DNA from: Morinoia aosen
Taxonomy: Eukaryota > Arthropoda > Malacostraca > Amphipoda > Talitridae
Reading direction: 5' to 3'
Assembly: GCA_030386875.1 (NCBI GenBank)
Contig: CM059577.1
Coordinates: 22,517,038 to 22,581,037 of the forward strand
Length of the DNA stretch: 64,000 nucleotides
Position 1 is the first letter of the stretch. Each line of letters begins with the position of its first letter. Of this stretch, positions 58,101 through 64,000 are shown one piece after another. Position numbers and translations under genes: made by a program. Below the pieces are notes generated by a model. The model searched no databases and was not told where the DNA came from. It worked only from the letters and a program-made list of their open reading frames with translations.

Positions 58101-61100
58101 ATATCCAGCAGTAAGGCAATATCCAGCAGTAAGGCAATACCCAGCAGTGAGGCAATATCCAGCAGTGAGGCAATATCCAGCAGTGAGGCAATACCCAGCA
58201 GTGAGGCAATATCCAGCAGTGAGGCAATATCCAGCAGTGAGGCAATACCCAGCAGTGAGGCAATATCCAGCAGTAAGGCAATATCCAGCAGTGAGGCAAT
58301 ATCCAGCAGTGAGGCAATATCCAGCAGTAAGGCAATATCCAGCAGTAAGGCAATACCCAGCAGTAAGGCAATATCCAGCAGTGAGGCAATACCCAGCAGT
58401 GAGGCAATACCCAGCAGTGAGGAATTACCCAGCAGTAAGGCAATATCCAGCAGTGAGGCAATACCCAGCAGTGAGGCAATACCCAGCAGTGAGGAAATAC
58501 CCAGCAGTGAGGCAATATCCAGCAGTAAGGCAATACCCAGCAGTAAGGCAATACCCAGCAGTAAGGCAATATCCAGCAGTAAGGCAATATCCAGCAGTAA
58601 GGCAATATCCAGCAGTAAGGCAATATCCAGCAGTAAGGCAATATCCAGCAGTAAGGCAATATCCAGCAGTAAGGCAATACCCAGCAGTAAGGCAATATCC
58701 AGCAGTGAGGCAATACCCAGCAGTAAGGCAATACCCAGCAGTAAGGCAATATCCAGCAGTAAGGCAATACTTAGCAGTAAGGCAATATCCAGCAGTAAGG
58801 CAATATCCAGCAGTAAGGCAATATCCAGCAGTAAGGCAATATCCAGCAGTAAGGCAATATCCAGCAGTAAGGCAATATCCAGCAGTAAGGCAATATCCAG
58901 CAGTAAGGCAATATCCAGCAGTGAGGCAATACCCAGCAGTAAGGCAATATCCAGCAGTAAGGCAATATCCAGCAGTAAGGCAATATCCAGCAGTAAGGCA
59001 ATACCCAGCAGTAAGGCAATATCCAGCAGTGAGGCAATACCCAGCAGTAAGGCAATATCCAGCAGTAAGGCAATACCCAGCAGTAAGGCAATACCCAGCA
59101 GTAAGGCAATATCCAGCAGTAAGGCAATACCCAGCAGTAAGGCAATATCCAGCAGTGAGGCAATATCCAGCAGTGAGGCAATACCCAGCAGTAAGGCAAT
59201 ATCCAGCAGTAAGGCAATACCCAGCAGTAAGGCAATACCCAGCAGTAAGGCAATATCCAGCAGTAAGGCAATACCCAGCAGTAAGGCAATATCCAGCAGT
59301 AAGGCAATACCCAGCAGTAAGGCAATATCCAGCAGTGAGGCAATACCCAGCAGTAAGGCAATACCCAGCAGTAAGGCAATATCCAGCAGTGAGGCAATAC
59401 CCAGCAGTAAGGCAATATCCAGCAGTAAGGCAATACCCAGCAGTAAGGCAATACCCAGCAGTAAGGCAATACCCAGCAGTAAGGCAATACCCAGCAGTAA
59501 GGCAATACCCAGCAGTAAGGCAATATCCAGCAGTGAGGCAATACCCAGCAGTAAGGCAATATCCAGCAGTAAGGCAATACCCAGCAGTAAGGCAATACCC
59601 AGCAGTAAGGCAATATCCAGCAGTAAGGCAATACCCAGCAGTAAGGCAATATCCAGCAGTAAGGCAATACCCAGCAGTAAGGCAATATCCAGCAGTGAGG
59701 CAATACCCAGCAGTAAGGCAATATCCAGCAGTAAGGCAATACCCAGCAGTAAGGCAATACCCAGCAGTAAGGCAATACCCAGCAGTAAGGCAATATCCAG
59801 CAGTAAGGCAATACCCAGCAGTAAGGCAATATCTAGCAGTAAGGCAATATCCAGCAGTAAGGCAATACCCAGCAGTAAGGCAATATCCAGCACTGAGGCA
59901 ATATCCAGCAGTGAGGCAATACCCAGCAGTGAGGCAATATCCAGCAGTAAGGCAATATCCAGCAGTAAGGCAATATCCAGCAGTGAGGCAATATCCAGCA
60001 GTGAGGCAATACCCAGCAGTAAGGCAATATCCAGCAGTAAGGCAATATCCAGCAGTGAGGCAATACCCAGCAGTGAGGCAATACCCAGCAGTAAGGCAAT
60101 ATCCAGCAGTAAGGCAATACCCAGCAGTAAGGCAATACCCAGCAGTAAGGCAATATCCAGCAGTAAGGCAATATCCAGCAGTAAGGCAATACCCAGCAGT
60201 AAGGCAATATCCAGCAGTAAGGCAATATCCAGCAGTAAGGCAATATCCAGCAGTAAGGCAATATCCAGCAGTAAGGCAATATCCAGCAGTAAGGCAATAC
60301 CCAGCAGTAAGGCAATATCCAGCAGTAAGGCAATATCCAGCAGTAAGGCAATATCCAGCAGTAAGGCAATATCCAGCAGTAAGGCAATATCCAGCAGTGA
60401 GGCAATATCCAGCAGTGAGGCAATATCCAGCAGTGAGGCAATATCCAGCAGTGAGGCAATACCCAGCAGTGAGGCAATACCCAGCAGTGAGGCAATACCC
60501 AGCAGTGAGGCAATACCCAGCAGTAAGGCAATACCCAGCAGTAAGGCAATACCCAGCAGTAAGGCAATACCCAGCAGTAAGGCAATACCCAGCAGTGAGG
60601 CAATACCCAGCAGTAAAGCAATATCCAGCAGTGAGGCAATATCCAGCAGTGAGGCAATATCCAGCAGTGAGGCAATATCCAGCAGTGAGGCAATACCCAG
60701 CAGTGAGGCAATACCCAGCAGTGAGGCAATACCCAGCAGTGAGGCAATACCCAGCAGTAAGGCAATACCCAGCAGTAAGGCAATACCCAGCAGTAAGGCA
60801 ATACCCAGCAGTAAGGCAATACCCAGCAGTAAGGCAATACCCAGCAGTAAGGCAATACCCAGCAGTGAGGCAATACCCAGCAGTGAGGCAATACCCAGCA
60901 GTAAGGCAATATCCAGCAGTGAGGCAATACCCAGCAGTAAGGCAATACCCAGCAGTAAGGCAATACCCAGCAGTGAGGCAATACCCAGCAGTGAGGCAAT
61001 ACCCAGCAGTAAGGCAATATCCAGCAGTGAGGCAATACCCAGCAGTAAGGCAATACCCAGCAGTAAGGCAATATCCAGCAGTAAGGCAATACCCAGCAGT

Positions 61101-61205
61101 AAGGCAATATCCAGCAGTAAGGCAATACCCAGCAGTAAGGCAATACCCAGCAGTAAGGCAATACCCAGCAGTAAGGCAATACCCAGCAGTAAGGCAATAC
61201 CCAGC
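55146..61205. repeat. 18-bp minisatellite, unit CAGCAGTGAGGCAATACC, about 337 copies
   Basis: The longest array in the window. Nearly all variation is at two sites: GTGAGG versus GTAAGG (rarely GTGTGG) and ATACCC versus ATATCC. The left end (55.15-55.65 kb) is a nearly strict alternation of the ATACCC and ATATCC forms, so a 36-bp dimer. GTGTGG units occur only at 55.9-56.8 kb, and GTAAGG units dominate from 58.5 to 60.4 kb. An 882-bp block is duplicated in tandem (about 56826-57707 and 57708-58589). The 18-bp period gives two plus frames of about 2,050 codons (SSEAIP, VRQYPA) and long minus frames; none is a gene. Confidence 0.98.
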
Positions 61206-61272
61206 CACTGCGCTCACAAGCGTGTTCCGATCGCGCTACATGGCATCAATATCGGACCGACGGGATATTTTG

Positions 61273-62155
61273 GGTGTGTGTTGGGTGTGTGTTGGGTGAG
61301 TGTTTGGTGAGTGTTGGGTGTGTGTTGGGTGAGTGTTTGGTGAGTGTTGGGTGTGTGTTGGGTGAGTGTTGGGTGAGTTGGGTGAGTTTTGGGTGAGTGT
61401 TGGGTGTGTGTTGGGTGAGTTGGGTGAGTGTTGGGTGTGTGTTGGGTGTGTTGGGTGAGTGTTGGGTGTGTGTTGGGTGTGTGTTGGGTGAGTTGGGTGA
61501 GTTTTGGGTGAGTGTTGGGTGTGTGTTGGGTGAGTTGGGTGAGTGTTGGGTGTGTGTTGGGTGAGTTGGGTGAGTGTTGGGTGTGAGTTGGGTGAGTGTT
61601 GGGTTAGTTGGGTGAGTGTTGGATGTGTGTTGGGTGAGTTGGTTGAGTGTTGGGTGTGTGTTGGATGTGTGTTGGGTGATTTGGGTGAGTGTTATGTGTG
61701 TGTTGGGTGTGTGTTGGGTGAGTTTCGGGTGTGTGTTGGGTGTGTGTTGGGTGTGTGTTGGGTGTGTGTTGGGTGTGTGTTGGGTGTGTGTTGGGTGAGT
61801 GTCGGGTGTGTGTTGGGTGTGTGTTGGGTGTGTGTTGGGTGTGTGTTGGGTGTGTGTTGGGTGTGCGTTGGGTGTGTGTTGGGTGAGTGTTGTGTGTGTG
61901 TTGGGTGAGTGTTGGGTGACTGTGGGGTGACTTTTGGGTGACTGTTGAGTGACTGTTGGGTGACTGTTGGGTGACTGTTTGGCGACTGTTGGGTGACTGA
62001 TTGGTGACTGTTGGGTGAGTGTTCGGTGAGTGTTGGGTGTGTGTTGGGTGAGTGTTTGGTGTGTGTTGGGTGAGTGTTGGGTAACTGTTGTGTGAGTGTT
62101 GGGTGACTGTTGGGTGACTGTTGGGTGACTGTTGGGTGTGTGTTGGGTGACGGTT
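61273..62155. repeat. 11-bp G-rich minisatellite, unit TTGGGTGTGTG
   Basis: About 80 copies, with TTGGGTGAGTG and 9-bp TTGGGTGAG variants left of 61.7 kb and TTGGGTGACTG to the right. GGG triplets recur about every 11 bases on the plus strand only, so the plus strand could form G-quadruplexes with long loops (inference). The Thr/Pro/His/Asn minus frames are artefacts. Confidence 0.96.
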
Positions 62156-62317
62156 GAGAGCAGCAGGTCATTACAGAGGGTAACTCCAGCAGCGGGCAAC
62201 ACGCCAGTCACCCCCAGGCGTTCAGCCAATCATAGCGAGTTGGCGCCAGACGCCAGCCAATCAGCGGTCGACTCACAACTTCGTCCTCCAAACATCGTCT
62301 CAGCGTAGAACTTGGCA

Positions 62318-62735
62318 AGGTTGCCCTCTGGTGGTGCCATGTGGCAACTGAAATGGCAACATGGCGTCTGGTAAGGCTGTATAGCAGCCGGCATGGTAAT
62401 ATGACAGCTGCTACGGCAACATGGCACCTGGCCTGTCAACATGGTGTCTAGCGTGGCCGTACGACTGGGTACTGGCACGACAACATGGCAGCATGGTAGC
62501 TTACATTTCAACATGGCGTCTAGCAGGGCAATATTGATACAGACATGGCAGTATGGCAACTCATACGACAATGCTTCGACTGGCTTTGCGTAAGGGAACT
62601 GACGTGGCAATATGGCATCTGGCTTTGAAAAATTGCAATTGGCATAGGAACATGGTAAATGGCATGGCAGCAAGGAGTTTGGAACAGTAACATGGCATAT
62701 GGCATGGCAACATGGCTTATGGTACAACAACATGG
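62318..62735. repeat. Degenerate CATGGCAACATGGCATCTGG repeat
   Basis: Roughly 18 irregular units of 20-30 bp built on GGCAACATGGC and TCTGGC. Old and poorly ordered; vocabulary (GGCAAC) overlaps with the 10-kb and 21-kb arrays. Confidence 0.8.
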
Positions 62736-63203
62736 CACCCATCGCACACCTGTTGCCACAGCACATGACAGAACCCCATGTACACATGTATGGACACACT
62801 GTATGAAATGCACGAATACAGCACAGTTTTTGAGTCTTGAAGGACTATTTAATACAACATTATTCGTGTTTCACAAGCACGTTATTTAGTCTCAAGAGTA
62901 GAAATACAAACTGTGAATATAATGTTTGAAATAAATAATGTTGCGTGAATCGGCAGATCTGCGACGAAAAATTCGCAGGAAACTGAATTGGCGCCAGTTC
63001 CCGGCATCAAGCCGCCACGTGTTCGCCTGAAAGATTTTAAAACGACACCAGCAATAAGTTTCCTGCCGTAGCGGCTCAAAAAGAAACGTGAGATCGTCTA
63101 TAGAGAGACTTACTCTACTAGATGCATGATTACAGTGGTGTAAAGTGGTTGAAAATTTTATGTGTGTCTGGTTAAACGTTAGAAAATTAGGCTGTTAATT
63201 TTG
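62736..63203. other. Spacer
   Basis: No gene recognised; short frames at 62659-62889 and 62882-63079 only. Confidence 0.5.
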
Positions 63204-63205
63204 TA

Positions 63206-63284
63206 CAGTGTGCGGCAGTCAATGTATGCTGCATTTTTGAGAAGGCATTAGCGTGCCGAAAATGAGGATTGACTGCCGCACCTG
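63206..63284. mobile_element. 79-bp TA-flanked hairpin element (possible mini-MITE)
   Basis: CAGTGTGCGGCAGTCAAT (63206-63223) pairs with ATTGACTGCCGCACCTG (63268-63284), differing by one extra base. TA lies directly outside both ends (63204-63205, 63285-63286), the target duplication of mariner/Tc1-type elements. Inner segments also pair: CATTTT with AAAATG and GGCA with TGCC. So most of the element folds into one stem. It could be a very small MITE or the template of a hairpin RNA. Confidence 0.6.
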
Positions 63285-63286
63285 TA

Positions 63287-64000
63287 CATGCTGAGTGCGG
63301 TGTCCTGCGGCGCTCATACGGAGGCCGACGATACGCACCTGTCACTGCATGCAGCCCGCGTTCTGTTTTATCTCCAAGGTAAATCTATTGAAATTAACAC
63401 AATGTTAGATCAAACTCAGAGTGCAAAGGGTACTCTTACGTAACTTAATCAGACTTGGAGTCATTTAATACTGCATTCTAACTCATGTAATACTACATTT
63501 TAACTATTTAACACTCATAGCTTTGTTCTGGTAATATCCTGATTCTGGAATATTGATGCGTTGGGGACTGGCATTAACTATAATTTTTGTTGGTTTTTTA
63601 CGTATTCGTGGAACCGTTGTGATATTATTGCCTCGTGTTCCTCAGAAATTGTTGACAGACAACTTTGTGTAGTTTCTCTAGCAGCAGCTATGACGATTGC
63701 TGGAAAGCAGCTATCGGTGTTTTTAAAGACGCTGATGAAAACAGATTATTTTAAAGATAACTCTAATTTAGAGCCGGGTTTACTCTAAACATTGCAAAAA
63801 TTGAGGAGCGATCGTGCTGAGTATTGCGGACTTGGTTTGCTGCGTTGGTGTTGGTTGAGGAATGCTAGGTGCGTGTGAGGGGTACCCGCAACTGATATTC
63901 AGTGCAGTCTCCATGGGATTTAATTTCTGTAAATTATTCACTGGAAATAGCGACATAAGATGTTTTGTCAGAGGTGAGTAGACATGGGATATAATTGATA
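63287..64000. other. Right-end spacer
   Basis: No gene recognised. A 75-codon frame at 63561-63788 of ordinary composition has no domain I know. Confidence 0.5.

Noticed and set aside
55137..61310. Open frames of about 2,050 codons (SSEAIP-type and VRQYPA-type) and long minus-strand frames
   Set aside because: All arise from one 18-bp unit read in different frames. Variation does not favour silent changes in any frame, and there is no non-repetitive coding start.

Overview
This window looks like animal nuclear DNA, most likely from an arthropod and plausibly a decapod crustacean. The basis is arthropod-type LINE and mariner relics, TTAGG-like stretches, an AT-rich background and very heavy minisatellite content. 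The taxon is an inference. I can support no intact protein-coding gene, rRNA or tRNA. The very long open frames (up to about 2,000 codons, several frames at once on both strands) are by-products of tandem repeats whose unit lacks stops.

About 30 separate tandem arrays add up to roughly 32.7 kb, or 51% of the window (my own sum of the intervals listed). Nearly every array has a different unit, from 9 to 94 bp. The largest are a 34-bp array (15.8-20.1 kb), an unrelated 34-bp array (40.3-44.5 kb), a 22-bp array (51.3-54.9 kb) and an 18-bp array of about 337 copies (55.1-61.2 kb). From 50.3 to 62.2 kb the sequence is almost continuous minisatellite. Several arrays show higher-order structure: tandem duplications of 882, 1232, 1590, 511 and 476 bp, most of them exact or near-exact multiples of the unit. 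This indicates recent unequal exchange.

Between arrays lie mobile-element relics. At 1.03-1.23 kb there is a 3' LINE fragment with a 16-bp target-site duplication, and at 3.13-3.58 kb a longer 3' end of the same LINE family in opposite orientation. At 2.1-2.3 and 5.35-5.44 kb there are two inverted copies of a GGAGTCGG-type repeat. At 2.4-3.06 kb there is a probable Helitron relic. At 12.0-14.24 kb (minus strand) there is a 5'-truncated, multiply broken LINE with endonuclease and reverse-transcriptase remains. At 14.36-15.07 kb there is an internally deleted mariner with matching terminal repeats. At 63.2 kb there is a 79-bp TA-flanked hairpin element.

The most notable observations concern relationships between arrays. 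A 62-bp unit at 10.1 kb aligns without gaps to the 62-bp higher-order unit at 21.1 kb (about 71% identity). Two 15-bp arrays at 5.9 and 8.8 kb share a frame. The 14-bp arrays at 38.5 and 50.8 kb resemble each other, and the first also matches the reverse complement of the adjoining 16-bp array. One array carries ten CACGTG sites at 24-bp spacing, one carries a match to the Jeffreys minisatellite core in most units, and one is a ladder of paired hairpins. The window reads as a minisatellite nursery (subtelomeric, pericentromeric or otherwise recombination-prone DNA) rather than a gene system.
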